NCBI GenBank assembly: GCA_011037195.1
Contig: JAAEAF010002366.1
Coordinates: 62,001 to 126,000 of the forward strand
Origin: Triatoma infestans
Lineage: Eukaryota > Arthropoda > Insecta > Hemiptera > Reduviidae
Direction of reading: 5' to 3'
Length of the DNA: 64,000 nt
Shown here: piece by piece, positions 33,640-44,499 of the stretch
Layout: each line of letters starts with the position of its first letter
How positions within the stretch are numbered: the first letter of the stretch is position 1
The notes under the pieces: model-generated
Told to the model about the DNA's origin: nothing
The model's input: the letters and a program-made list of their open reading frames with translations, nothing else
The model's database searches: none
Position numbers and translations under genes: made by a program

Positions 33640-34015
33640 TTGGGATCAGCATAACTCAAGAATACGGAGAATTTCTGGTCCCATCATGGTGAATGGATTA
33701 TTCAAGGAAGAATGCACAGCTAAAGCAACTCTCGCTATAAGGAGAATGATCTGGTAACAGTGATTAAAATAGGACGACTTCGGTGGTTGGGCCATTCGCA
33801 TGAACAAAATGGATGGTGCAGAGTGGCACCAGAAAAGCGTACGGAGGACGCCCGACCGGGAAAAGACCATGGGAAGTCCCCGATAAGCAGGCTAAAATAT
33901 GTTGAGAAGTCGACCTTGAAAATGAATATGAGACAGTGAAGGAGCAATGGCATGTGTTGCAAACTTCTGGGGCATTTGGTTGAGGGAGAGATCCTTTACG
34001 ATCCTAATAATAATA
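33640..34015 (+). pseudogene. Orphan LINE C-terminus (RLRWLGH-type)
   Basis: Plus-strand reading near 33755-33940 gives TVIKIGRLRWLGHSHEQNG, then EDARPGKRPW and a tail with NEYETVKEQWHVLQTSGAFG. It ends in a short ATAATA run near 34005. Dead scrap of the same broad type as 32610-32870 but a different subfamily. Confidence 0.65.
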
Positions 34016-34239
34016 ACTCAAGACTTAATAACTCAGCGAAAAGTAGAAGAAAATTGAAAATTGATATTTCATTCAGGTGCCGCCTTGATAATAAGGTTTT
34101 TGTGAAAATAGATGAACCGGCAATACCACTTTATCTAGTTTAAACTGCAGGTTTAAAGATCCACAAATTTACTTTGAAACATATCAAGAGAAAATTTATT
34201 TCATTCTTTTATATAGTTTCTCTATATATATTTTAAAAA

Positions 34240-34428
34240 AGGATAATTAAATTTTTGTAAAAAGTCCAAGTTTGAAGAAAGTAGATCAACCGGAAGAAGT
34301 TTATGAAAACAGATGGTGTTTTAGTACCATCCAAGCCAGTGCTTGTATAATTGGTACAAAAAATGGGTCACTATGTTGTTTTCCTCTAAAGTGCTATTTT
34401 AGTTTATTATACAATTCTATCTATCATT
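34240..34428 (+). repeat. Family R fragment
   Basis: Plus-order landmarks 'aagtccaagtttgaagaaagt', 'caaccggaagaag' and 'cctctaaagtgctattttagttta' directly precede the foldback at 34429. Confidence 0.5.
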
Positions 34429-35154
34429 TATAACAATTGTTTGTTAAAGGAGCTTCAATAAAAAAACCTTCTTCTTTTATTGTTCTTCTTTAATTCTTTT
34501 AGCCTTCTTTATTTATTGTTTTATTTTTCATTATAATAAAACTCGATGTTTCGACATCTGATTTACGCCATTTTCAAGAATTTAATTTTTTGCATACCAT
34601 ATACGATACAATTTGTGTTTTATGAAAGCATTCATTATTTTAATATTTTTCTCCTTCTTAAGTTTCACTATTGTTAAGTTTGTATAAAATAATTTCTATT
34701 TATAATTTTAATTAGTCCATTTTTTGAGTATAAACTCGTACATTGTATTATATCCGACCAGATTATTAGTTATTGTACAGTATATTTTCAGTATTATGGA
34801 TATGCAAATTTAAAAGTTAAAAAGCCATATGTTCAGGTATTAATTTTTTATTTTTAATTAGTAGTTACCTATATGTTATTTTTTATCCTCAAAATTGATT
34901 AATTAAAATTATAAATAAAAATTATTTTATACAACAATGATGAGATTCATAAGTGAAAAATATTAAAATAATGGTTGCTTTAAAAAAACACAGTTTGTAC
35001 CATATACATTATACAAAAAATTAAACTCTTGAAAATGGCGTAAATCAGACGCTGAAACGTCGAGTTTTCCTTGTAATAAAAAATAAAACGATAAATAAAA
35101 AAAGCTAAAAGAATAGGTTTTTTATTGAAGCTGCTTCAACGAACAATTGTTATA
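34429..35154. mobile_element. Long foldback element with hammerhead-like cores in both arms
   Basis: Arms of roughly 300 bp (about 34429-34750 and 34840-35154) are imperfect inverted repeats, starting TATAACAATTG and ending CAATTGTTATA. Each arm holds a GAAAC-(G/A)TC motif near a stem. On the plus strand AAACTC (35023-35028) pairs perfectly with GAGTTT (35062-35067) as stem I, GCG pairs with CGC (35038-35040, 35050-35052) as stem II, and GAAACGTC is 35054-35061. The CUGANGA box has become TTGAAAA. No coding frame is seen. It resembles inverted pseudo-LTRs of a Penelope-like element. Confidence 0.6.
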
Positions 35155-35224
35155 CTCTACAACCTACAATCTAATCTATAGATTTGCCTACAACCAAGAA
35201 AAACTTTTACTATCATTTATATAA

Positions 35225-35635
35225 TATTAACGAATTAAACGTGATGCCAAAATTCCGATTTTAAGAAAATCGTTCGACCAGAAGTGCGTTTTTACTAAAC
35301 AGTTTTTTTTTTAGTTTTAGCGATTTTCTCCATAAAATTATCGACGGATTTCATTAGATGTGCTAACTGACTATGAATACAGAGACCTTATCACTTTTGT
35401 TAATAGCTTTTTTTTTCCGGGGAAGCTCATTTTAAAGACGTTTTGGGGGAGGAGGAATGGTTCTGCTTTCCTCAAAAAAGCCATTTTATTAAATTCTGGT
35501 TTTCCCGTTGATATAAAATTGAAGACAAATATACATTTAGTAAGAATAATACTTTGAAAAGAATTAGTCAATTATAACTATGTAAATTGCAGTAAAAGAA
35601 AGTTGGGTGAGTGTTTCACAACCCACAACTTTTTT
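35225..35635 (+). repeat. Family R, 3' part
   Basis: It matches the copy at 1-410 over its length: 'gaagtgcgtttttact', 'gcgattttctccataaaa', 'actatgaatacagagac', 'ctttcctcaaaaaagcc', 'aaattgcagtaaaagaaagt' and the end 'gtgagtgtttcacaac'. Confidence 0.75.
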
Positions 35636-35639
35636 TTTT

Positions 35640-36640
35640 TGGTTTTCAGTTTTTGGAAGTTGTAAAAAAAAGAGCTAATTATCAATCATTTATATAATTT
35701 AACTAATCTCATGGATAGCAAAGGTCATTCACCTAAACTTGATCACATGGTCGATATGTATATCTCATTTAAATATCCATTAATTAATATATTGTACATC
35801 CTGGTAATAGCAGTACTTATTCATCTAAAACCAGGTTATTTATGTATATATACATATGTATATATACATGTTTACAGATTTATTCCATTTGATTAACTAA
35901 ATGCTATTTGATCATGGAATAGTATAGATTCTTGCTATATAATTGGCACAAACTGTTGATTACCTTCTCCCACTAAGTCTAGCTGATTTTAATTAATTTA
36001 CGAATTATAAACAGTCGGTAGGTGTAAAGGTCGTTAAACTGACTGAAAGGTGTATTTGTTTAATATTCAAATGAGTTTTCAGTAAAAATAATCAGTTCGC
36101 TTGTAGATAGAACATTTTATGCAACTCTAAATGTACAAATAAATAAGAAATTATTTCGCAATTACGCTAATAAACTTTTAGAATTATTATCCGGCAATAC
36201 AGCGCCCAATTGAAAGAATTTTGCACTTGCCACGCCTTCCAAATGGGGGAGATATGGAGAGCGATGGTTTTTTTCTCTGTTAAGCACTGTGATTGGCAAC
36301 TGTTCGATTGGCACTGTCTCAATAGGCTTTATATGTTTCCTGAGTGCCTCATCAACAGCCATAATTGTAACTGTTAAAGCTAATGTTTTTGGTTAAACAG
36401 GTCTACCGCTTTTGCAAAGGTTCCGTAATTAATTTCCTTCACTTGACCAATGGTATTCCACCACCAGACTTTTGATTAGGCTGCGAAAACTCAAACCTTT
36501 AAGGCCTGATTTCATAACTATCTCCGGATATATGAGAAAAGCTCTGACCGCTGATTGTTCACAGCACCCAGGAGAAAAATGAGCTAGCAATTGCCAGATA
36601 TCTCAGAGTGAGTTTTTTTAATACAATTAAAGGTCTGAGC
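35640..36640. other. No gene assigned
   Basis: AT-rich up to 36150. A 66-residue minus frame at 36362-36162 (HIKPIETVPIEQLPITVLNR) lies in less AT-rich sequence that could be an element coding remnant, but I do not recognise it. Confidence 0.4.
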
Positions 36641-37420
36641 TAGGAGGACGCACTATCTGGTCTTCTCTTCAAATTAATTCTTAATACACGAGGCAAATAA
36701 GATGTTGAAATTTTTGGAAGGAATTTAAAATATGAAAGAAGCGTTCCTTAGTCTAGTCAAGGGCTTCTGGTAAACGAAAATAAAACCAAGTATTTACATG
36801 TTGGAAGAGCTGCCGGTCCTGCCGGTATAATATGGAACCGGTAGACACTTTCATCTACCTGGAAACTCTAATAACCAGGGCCCAGAGGCACATTAGGACA
36901 TTAAAGACGGGGAATGCAGGCGAATGGGTATTATTTTGATTGAACCGACAGCTAAGAGTAGGCTGGTCTCTAGAAATGCTACAACGATTCTGTATAAAAC
37001 ACTAATTAGACCCAGGAGAAACCTACGGTTGAGAAGCTTGGGCTGTCTGAAGGGTAGATGATGCTGCAAAAGTTTGGAAGAAGAATTCTTCGACGTAAAC
37101 ATGGTCCAATAAAAGTGGTATGCCCTGGAGAAGGAAAACAAAGCATGAATTGATTGCTTAAATAGTAAGGCATGGCTAATTGCGATAGGCGGGACAAGTT
37201 GCTAGAATGTCAGAGGCTGACATCACCAAAATTGCTGTTGGAAGGGAAATTATTTCGATCTAGAAGAGTAAGGAAGTCCAAATTACGATAGATACTTGGT
37301 ATATAGGAAGATGCCTGAAACCTGTAGGATATTAGAAATTGAAAGGTTGCTGTACAAAATAGAGAAGACTGACGGAAGCGTATCGAGGTGGCCAAGGCTC
37401 AGTAATGGGGTATTTCACCT
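36640..37420 (+). pseudogene. RTE/R-type LINE remnant (RT thumb and C-terminus)
   Basis: The plus strand reads, across shifts, LLVNENKTKYLHVGRA, DTFIYLETLITR, SRNATTILYKTLIRP, ILRRKHGPIKV and pieces further on. These match the post-palm RT and thumb of insect LINEs whose C-termini carry RWxGH motifs. The usual Gly in YLG is changed. Many stops are present. Confidence 0.65.
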
Positions 37421-37429
37421 ACAAACAAA

Positions 37430-38500
37430 TACACTAGCTTAGAATTCACATGTTAGACATTGTTGGGCTTAATTACTGCCTGACTATCGGAATCATCCTC
37501 TTATAGTGGGGATTCCATTTTAGAATCTCCTTACCACAACATGTAATAGCCATGAGCTACGCTTGAAAGCCTTTAGCGTACTTATCTAATGTTAGTTTTA
37601 TGCTTTTGGCCATACTTCTTCCGACTCCGACTTCTTCGGCTCCGACTTCTTCCACACTTTAAGAGCCGTCGTTATATCATATAGAATCCTTAGAGACAAG
37701 CGGACTACCCACTTCATCTTTCCAGCTACCGTTAACAAATACCTTCTTGTATGCCTCCGACTAGAACTAACTTTATGTGCAGTGGTGTTCTCTCCATTCC
37801 GCATGCGCACAACGGTTCATCTTTTTTTAACAAATCAGGTCTATATCATTTGACATAAATAGTAATGTGATTCCAAGCATTCCGCGTTTTTCTACAAATC
37901 TCTTATTATGGCCTTCCCGCTTTAATTTCCATTTTTTTAACATTATGTGTTGGATTACTGTCTCGGGTAAAACTACTATTCTTCACCTATTGTTCTGATG
38001 CATAAATCGTGCAATAAAGGAAAGAAACACAAGAAAAAACTGTTGGAAAAGCGTATAATAGCCTCTAGACGTCTAGAGGTCATGAGCCCCCCCCCCCATG
38101 ACTTTTGTTAAATCCCAAATGTGAAGTAAGGACAGACAGTTCTTATTCACTGTCTAGACCGAACAGTAATAGTAAACTACAACTTTTGTTAGTATGTGAA
38201 TAAAGAAAAAATTCCTGGGCAATCTTTTCTGCTGATTTACAGCAGCCTACCGGATATAGATGTATTGCCTTGTGTTATGTGTTTAAGTTTTGGGAATAGA
38301 GTCCTTACTGCCCTCACTCTTCTCTCGCTAGCTTGATAAAACCGGAAGTGCGAGCAAGCAAACTTCCTGCATGATTTTTCCACACACGAAGCCCTCCCTA
38401 TCCAACTTTAGTTCCGTTACCCTTGGTAACCACTTTCTAAACTTCCCTTCTCAGCCTGCTTTCTTTTTTTTATTGATTTAATTTTTCCTTCTTTCATTTA
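37430..38500. other. No gene seen
   Basis: A 13-base C run occurs at about 38086-38098. A patch at 37600-37650 carries a GACTTCTTC repeat. No family is recognised. Confidence 0.4.
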
Positions 38501-38529
38501 GAAAATCTATACATTTATAATTATTACTT

Positions 38530-39060
38530 TCTCTTATCGCTCGCTATAAGAGGTAGTATTGCGATCTGTCAGATTTTCGATCTAGAGTTTTCACCAGAAA
38601 TACACGTTTTAAGATCCCCCGGGTATGGAAACGTGGTTTTAGAAAAAGGTCTGTATTGTGCGTGCGTGTGAACAGCATAGCTCGAAAACAAAAAATCTTA
38701 GAAGTTCAAACTTGATATTCCGTCTAGGTATATCACCATGGATCTGATTGGAAGTTATCTGACAAAATTCCTCAACCGGAAAGTGTTCTTTTTTCAGAAA
38801 ATCGCGAAAAACTTAACAAAAAATATTCAGGAACTTTGAAAACCTTAGTGTCTCATGGGATGGTCCTAACTAAACATATTAAGCTCCAGGTTCGTGTGAT
38901 TTTTCTTTTTTATTTCTCTTACCCTAGTGAGAGGAAGTGTTGCGATAGTGCCAGATTTTAGAAATTGAGTTTTCACCGGAAATACTTGATTTGAGGTCCC
39001 CTGAATACGAAAAACATGTTTTTAGCGAATGGTCTGTGATTGTTTGTTTATTTGTGTGTG
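38530..39060 (+). repeat. Family R, head-end copies in tandem
   Basis: The 5' section occurs twice in plus order. The first is near 38548-38850 ('aagaggtagtattgcgatc', 'gagttttcaccagaaatacacg', 'gaacagcatagctcgaaaac', 'cctcaaccggaaag'). The second is from 38927 ('gagaggaagtgttgcgatag', 'caccggaaatact', 'gtttttagcgaatggtctg'). Confidence 0.7.
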
Positions 39061-39167
39061 TGCGTGTAGGTGTTTAGAAGCATGAGAGTGTTTTATATGA
39101 GTCAGTTTTTTTGTACGTTCATGCTTGATTTCCGTACCAGCAGATTTCGTACTTGTCCATAACATCT

Positions 39168-39300
39168 GCTTAATTTTTGTTTTTAAGTCTCGAATGAGGA
39201 TTCAATGCTACTCTACTATCTAAATACAGTTCTAGGTAGCGTACCTGCGTCGAAGTCGGTATTTCTTTATTGTTGAAATTTACCGTAGGACAAGTTTGTG
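39168..39300 (-). pseudogene. Jockey RT remnant, left part
   Basis: The minus strand reads SQTCPTVNFNNKEIPTSTQV then RYLELYLDSRVALNPHSRLK, the RT thumb of Jockey elements. It continues on the far side of the foldback at 39780-39990, so one element has been split by the insertion. Confidence 0.7.
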
Positions 39301-39316
39301 AAAAGTTTGGACAAAG

Positions 39317-39700
39317 TGAAAGTAATCTCCGGTATTTTATCCGTCGTAGCATACATATTAGTTTTGTTCCTGACCGGTTTCGGATTTTCATCCATCGTCA
39401 GAGCAAATTCACCAAGTTCGTGTAGACAGTTCACTTCAACGAAATGTTTCTGTAGACTCACTACAATGAGACTACAAGATTGAGATTTACAGTGAGACGG
39501 TAGGCAACGACTACAGTGAGTCTTCAGAAACATTTCGTTGAAGTGAACTCTCTCCACAGAACTTGGTGAATTTGCTCTGACGATGAATGAAAATCCGAAA
39601 CCGGTCAGGAACAGAACTGATATGCATGCTACGACGGACAAAATACCGGATGTTATCCAGCATTGCGGGCTCACCCACATTTTCAACATGAAAGTAATCT
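39317..39700 (+). mobile_element. Foldback element with 12-bp TSD and hammerhead-like cores
   Basis: The body 39329-39688 (360 bp) is flanked by TGAAAGTAATCT at 39317-39328 and 39689-39700. Arms 39329-39462 and about 39516-39650 are inverted repeats. The right side runs about 38 bp further (ATCCAGCATTGCGGGC..., ending ATTTTCAACA). That extra 3' end matches the longer side of the 7702-7936 element. No coding capacity. Confidence 0.85.
39577..39606 (+). ncRNA. Hammerhead-like core (GAAACCGGTC class)
   Basis: CTGACGA (39577-39583), one extra T, a weak stem II (GAAT with ATCC, one mismatch), GAAAC (39597-39601) and GTC (39604-39606). Stem I has partial pairing (TTxCT with AGxAA) and an internal mismatch. 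The left arm has the mirror copy on the minus strand at 39401-39372. Confidence 0.45.
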
Positions 39701-39779
39701 GCTGGCATTTGTTTTCGTTCACGCTTATTTTCTATTTTTTTTTTTTTGCACCACAAGGACATTTTTTTTTTGCAGCTCA

Positions 39780-39990
39780 AGGAAGTTTGTGCAGTATTGG
39801 GTTTGCAGATATCATCTGCATTGGTTGTGATCAGGGTTTCTGGTTAGGTGGAAATATTAACAATGAATACTGCGTATAACTGGGCCAAGGATGCTACCTT
39901 GTGTTAGGCCGGCGTGGATGGGTTTGATGTCAGAGAAATCAACGCCGTAAGCAACTCTGAAGTAGCGATCCTTCAGGTAGGGCGACTGAA
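39780..39990 (-). pseudogene. Jockey RT remnant, right part
   Basis: The minus strand near 39985-39850 reads QSPYLKDRYFRVAYGVDFSD then IKPIHAGLTQGSILGPVIR, the RT block before the catalytic box. With 39168-39300 it forms one interrupted Jockey fragment. Confidence 0.7.
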
Positions 39991-39999
39991 GGATTTGGC

Positions 40000-40640
40000 A
40001 ATGTGGAAAAATAAAATAAATTTTCTCCTTAAAAAGCTTTCAGATAAAAAGTGAGTTTAAAGATTGTTACTAAATAGAAAAAAAAATGTTGGGTCCGATT
40101 TTTAGAAAATTACGAAAAACTGAAAGAAAAATTAGTAAAATATTATTTTCGGCTTACAGATTTCTAATTAACAACCTGTTATGTGTCCTGGGAAAGAAAA
40201 ATTGATTACAGTTAATTGTTACTAATTAACCTATATTTAAAAATGACCCCTCACCGCCGGGCTGGATAGGAATTTATTTATTCATTGCAATTATCGAGAA
40301 AATTACCCGTTCTGCTTTCCGTTTGTTAAAACAATTGTACGAGTATTAAATATTCAGTATTAAATACCCGTAGTATTAAATATTCAGTTAAATGACATCA
40401 TTTGTAATTTATTTAAATGTTGTAATTTAACGCTCAATATTATATAGGTGGGGGAACTTCATCATAATAAAATGTATACTACACCAAGTGGGATTTCTGG
40501 ACATCTTATGTAGCCGAAAAAGAGTCAATTTTAAGGAAAAAGAGTTTTTTTTAACAAAAGTGTTACGTCTCTTACTTATCCGTAGCTAGTATACCAATTT
40601 CTAAGAAACATGAAAGTGACTTTATCGAGGAAATTGTGAT
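40000..40640. other. AT-rich stretch, no gene seen
   Basis: No supported frame; a short local repeat of 'agtattaaata' near 40340-40385. Confidence 0.4.
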
Positions 40641-41060
40641 AAAATGAAAAAAAAATATGGTGTGAAACACTCACACGACTTTCTCTTACCTCTTTTAATA
40701 CAATTCTATATAAATTGAAAATTATCTTCAAACTTCATGTTTTACACATTTGTTCTAACATAAATACGGCGTAGTAGTGGGGACAAGGCAAAACCCTGGT
40801 ACATTGTAGAAATGATTGCATTATAGTCCAGAAGAGAGCGCCAATACCATTGAACTGGGCTCATGTAACATTTGAAATTTAACGTCACAAATACCGCTGA
40901 ACTCCCTAAAGTCAATTTTTTCGGAAAAAGATTAAAAATGAAAGTGATTGGTTTATATTTGTACAAAATTAGCATATCACTTTTAAAAGGATTAGTTATA
41001 CTAGTTTGTTCGAGAAAATACCAAAAAAAAAAACTCCAAAATATAATCCTGAAAAACTCG
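40640..41060 (-). repeat. Family R, 3' to middle part
   Basis: It begins 'tggtgtgaaacactcaca' (reverse-complement end), then 'ctcttttaatacaattctatat', 'acacatttgttctaacataaatac', 'aaaaatgaaagtgattgg'. Confidence 0.65.
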
Positions 41061-41639
41061 GATATTCCATTTAACTAAAATATATAACTTTTTATATTTC
41101 ATTTAACATATTTATACTTATTTTTCTAAACGATCCTCTTAGGACTTTTTATGTTTGTCGACTAGATAGAAACTTTCACCCTCACTAAATCGTAGATATC
41201 GATCCCATCGGATATCTATGGCTAAACGGGAAATCATACTCGTTGAATATATTGAATACATATGGGTAGGTAAATATTTAAAGGGGGAGCCGACAATTCG
41301 AAAAATTTGGGAAAATTATTTACTTATGTAATAATAGCGTTTTAACAGAAAAAAAAATGTTACTATTCAAAATCTAAATTTTATGCGATTGTGTCAAATT
41401 TTCTCGAAATTAAATTTTCCCCGGTATTACAAGTTCATAAGTCCCTTAAGTATGAAGAGAAAGTTTTATCCGCGCAAAAATACTCGTTGTAAGTGACTAA
41501 ACTAACGATGAAACTTGTGAAATTATTGTAGAATTTGTAGAGTACAGAGTTATACTAAACCATCATTACTTATATGTCTTGCGTTTTATCTGTCTAGTTT
41601 TCGCAGTTTAAACAAAATCAGGTGGTATCATACCACTCA

Positions 41640-41850
41640 TTGAACATGTAGTAGTGATAGAGCATACAAATTTTCCGATTCTAAGATAGCCCCTGAAGAA
41701 GACAAACAATGTTTGTCGAAACGTCGGGATATTAATAAAAAAACACTTAAAATTTTTTTGGTGTTTTCTTATGATACTCCCTGGCCGATCAGCCAACTAA
41801 GAGATACATCTGATCATTTCTAACGGCCAACAATTGCTACAATTTGTTAA
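41640..41850 (+). ncRNA. Hammerhead-like motif, GAAACGTC class
   Basis: This is the clearest of its class. CTGAAGA (41693-41699), one extra A, stem II GACAAAC/GTTTGTC (41701-41707 with 41711-41717; seven perfect pairs) with loop AAT, then GAAAC (41718-41722) and GTC (41723-41725). Stem I: CCC (41690-41692) pairs with GGG (41726-41728), then a G.A mismatch, then GATA with TATT (41685-41688 with 41730-41733, one G.T pair). Stem III would be just AC/GU, as in the short-stem III hammerheads of Penelope-like elements. The feature includes downstream context shared with 18579-18720 ('acggccaa'). Confidence 0.6.
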
Positions 41851-41867
41851 ACAAAATAATACAATGT

Positions 41868-42005
41868 GCATGGGTCTGCAATGCTGGAGAACATCTGGAA
41901 TTTTACCCGCCGCAGCCTTGTTATTCCTAATCGGACTCGGATTTTCATCCATGATCAGAGCAAATTTATTTTAGTTCGTATAGAGTTTACATCCACATAT
42001 TGTTT
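41868..42005 (-). repeat. Single-arm relative of the foldback family
   Basis: The minus strand gives CTGATCATGGATGAAAATCC (41958-41939), then GAGTC where GAAAC is expected, and the 3' side 'tccagcattgcagaccca'. The core is decayed and no second arm is seen. Confidence 0.6.
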
Positions 42006-42039
42006 CTGTTACACACCACACTTGTTGGCTTAACTTTTC

Positions 42040-42300
42040 ATAATTTTTTCTAAAATGACTCCATCGATTTTCTTTTAATTTCGTATTTCACAACAGACAT
42101 GTAGAACTAAGATTTTTAATTCAAACTATTTTTCCGGAAAAATTCATTTAAGAGGGATTTTGGGTGACAGGTTGGCTAAAATTTTCTTCTAAAGTGGCAT
42201 TTTGGTTTATATACTAATTGCAAATATGCGATCGTATGTGATGCAAAAAATCCAAGTTTGAAGAAAATCCGTTCACCGGAAGTGAACAAGTTTATGCTAT
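42040..42300 (+). repeat. Family R, middle part
   Basis: Landmarks 'actccatcgattttcttttaattt', 'cggaaaaattcatttaag', 'cttctaaagtggcattttggttta', 'caagtttgaagaaaat', 'accggaagtg' are in plus order. Confidence 0.65.
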
Positions 42301-42379
42301 TCTTTGCTGAGTTTCTGATGAGTGGGTATGTAAATCTAATTTGAAAGGGGGGTTTGTAGATTGCTGTAGGGGATTATTG

Positions 42380-42600
42380 CACTGCGACCTAAAAGATCTA
42401 TTGTGCCTCCCGGAGCCTTCTCCAATGCACAGCCGGCCTCCAAGCAGGTTCTCTAGCTACAGATAACAATGCTCATCACCGGACAACGTGAATTGTACAG
42501 GCTCTTAGGAAGAAAAAATCTAAGGGTAGCATACTGGATTCGAACCCGGGATCTCCTCGTTGCTAGTCTAGCGCGCTACCACTGAGCTAATCCCTTCCTT
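42380..42600 (-). mobile_element. tRNA-derived SINE, family 1
   Basis: On the minus strand the tRNA-like head reads GGGATTAGCTCAGTGGTAGC (A box TTAGCTCAGTGG, about 42592-42573) and the B box GGTTCGAATCC is near 42548-42538. The body matches 19097-19324 and 63562-63797. The low-coordinate end is diverged, so its edge is approximate. Confidence 0.85.
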
Positions 42601-42609
42601 CTCCCTTGG

Positions 42610-43235
42610 CTTTCGCCAATTAACTAGGGACGGAGACCCTCGTTTGTGTTATGATGTCCAATGTGTTTGTCCTTGCCTGTAAAGTGTAGAGTGTATGTGG
42701 TTTAAGTGTATTGTGTACTGTTCTGATGAAGTGCATGGAGTACTGAGCTGTAGTAACGCGTAGGGTCCCTGCTTCCCAAGTAACTGCATGCAACAGATAC
42801 CCCTTGCGGGCAAAAGGAGGCTTTATATCTGCTCGGATAGTCAGGCTGCATTGAAGACACAGAGTTCTTGTATCTTCACCTCTAAATCAGTATTGGGATG
42901 CTCCCCAACACTAGAACAGCTATACTTTTCCAAGGATCTGATGTTCTGGTCTGGATCATATGGAAATCATGAGCTACCCTCTTCCAAGGTCCTATTGTTC
43001 TGGTCATATTGGAATCATTGGAATTGTGGTTAGCCAAATTAGACACCTCTATCCATCTCATTGGTCCCGAGCCTGCTGTTGGGGTGTTACTTAGGCACAT
43101 GTTTGTTAAGTTGAAAGGGTGCCAAGTAGGGACGGCTTTACAGCATTCATCCATAGCTCAATGGATTGTCGGCTTTTCTTTCAAGTTGCTTGTCTTTCAC
43201 GGACTTCTCTCAGGCATTGATCAGATTCTCTAAAG
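42610..43235 (+). pseudogene. LINE remnant: 5'-UTR-like sequence joined to RNase H
   Basis: A GT-rich leader at 42610-42790 resembles the 5' UTR of the deleted LINE at 29220-29857. It is followed by an RNase H fragment: LYICSDSQAALKTQSSCIFTS, SKDLMFWSGSYGN, then LAKLDTSIHLIGPEPAVGVL. That domain is the same subfamily as 1371-967 and 61681-61325. A short repeat of 'ttccaaggatctgatgttctgg' and 'ttccaaggtcctattgttctgg' interrupts the domain (42930 and 42984). Confidence 0.7.
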
Positions 43236-43319
43236 TTGTTCTCTAAATTGTTATCTTAATGGTCTCCAAATTTTACGACTAATTTGGAAATTCCAAGACG
43301 TGTTGGAATACAAAACATT

Positions 43320-43670
43320 TTAGATTCCGTTGAAATATGGAAATTAAAGTGGCACGGCACATGTGATGTGGATGAATGATGGTTAATTTCATTTGTTGTG
43401 AAAGAAGAAGGAAAAGAAAGCCTACGGAAAGTTGGATAGAGGATTTCACTGAAGGAATGGGTGAACAAGGAATCTTGCATTTTGAGCATTGTACTCGTAA
43501 ATATGATTCCAGGGAAATTGTCTTTAACCCATCCCCCAAAACTGACGGAACTGTATTTCCTAATCATCTTATCTCTAGGATAGTTTTAGAAGGGGAGCCA
43601 ACTGAATCCCTATTTCCTGTTGGAAATGCACAAGTTTTCTTTACTCCTAGCTTTTCTGAGGAGTAAGATC
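43320..43670 (+). pseudogene. Orphan LINE C-terminus with open tail frame
   Basis: Across a frameshift: VEIWKLKWHG (about 43338) then RRRKRKPTESWIEDFTEGMG (from 43402), resembling the RWxGH...GRPRxxWxxD ending of R-type LINEs. The frame 43376-43666 stays open for 96 residues. Its second half (NPSPKTDGTVFPNHLIS) is not recognised. A stop sits directly upstream of the ATG, so I do not regard it as a host gene. Confidence 0.5.
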
Positions 43671-43679
43671 TTTTGAGAG

Positions 43680-44490
43680 ATGTAAGATTGAGAATAATTT
43701 CCATCCTTCAGTGGGACGGGTCTTGAAGGGCGGAGCCTTACTTGTTTCGTACATTGGATTATCTGTTAGAATATTAACTGTTCTGTAAATTATTAATAAG
43801 TGAAAAAATAAACAGACAGAATATACCATAACTTTTGCTGTACTATTCAGAATATTAATTATAATGTTAACATGATTCAGAGATGTGGCAGCCAACAAAA
43901 GCACTTATTTATGTGGCATTTATCTACTGAAACTTTTCTGAGGTTAATGTCAGAATTGTCTAGTCCGAACTTTTGTCAGTAAAGTATTCAGTTTAGTTTG
44001 TAAATAAATCATAAACTTATGTAAAAAAGATAGAATAGTAAAACATAATTATCATTATTTTCTCATATTATACACAAGTTCTCCATTCCAAAGTTCAAAA
44101 GTTCATGGTTAGTTTTAAGTTCAATTATTATCAAAAAGGAAGAAGACTTGACAAAATCGATTAAAATCTATTCACCATGAATGGAATAGAAAAAAACATG
44201 CCTCAAATAATATGTTATAAAATAAATAGCACGTCAATTTATGTTTCAGTGTCATCAAATAAACATTGGCTTAGAAGTGAATACAAATATTAAAACAGTA
44301 TACAATAAACAAATCGATTATATAAATCAGTCACAGTTAAAATAGGGGTTATGTTCTATTTATGTTCAAAATATTCATCTCTGACATATAAACATTTCAA
44401 TCGATTAGAAATTTTTGTTTTCAACTATTTTGAAATTCTTTTTAGCTTTCCTTATTGCGATCGCATAAAATTTTTGAAACAGTTATACCC
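43680..44490. other. AT-rich stretch, no gene seen
   Basis: No supported frame or known repeat. Confidence 0.4.
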
Positions 44491-44499
44491 TGTCTCCAG

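Noticed and set aside
43376..43666. Open 96-residue frame as a host gene
   Set aside because: Its first half matches the C-terminal pattern of LINEs and there is a stop directly before the ATG. Kept only as a LINE remnant.
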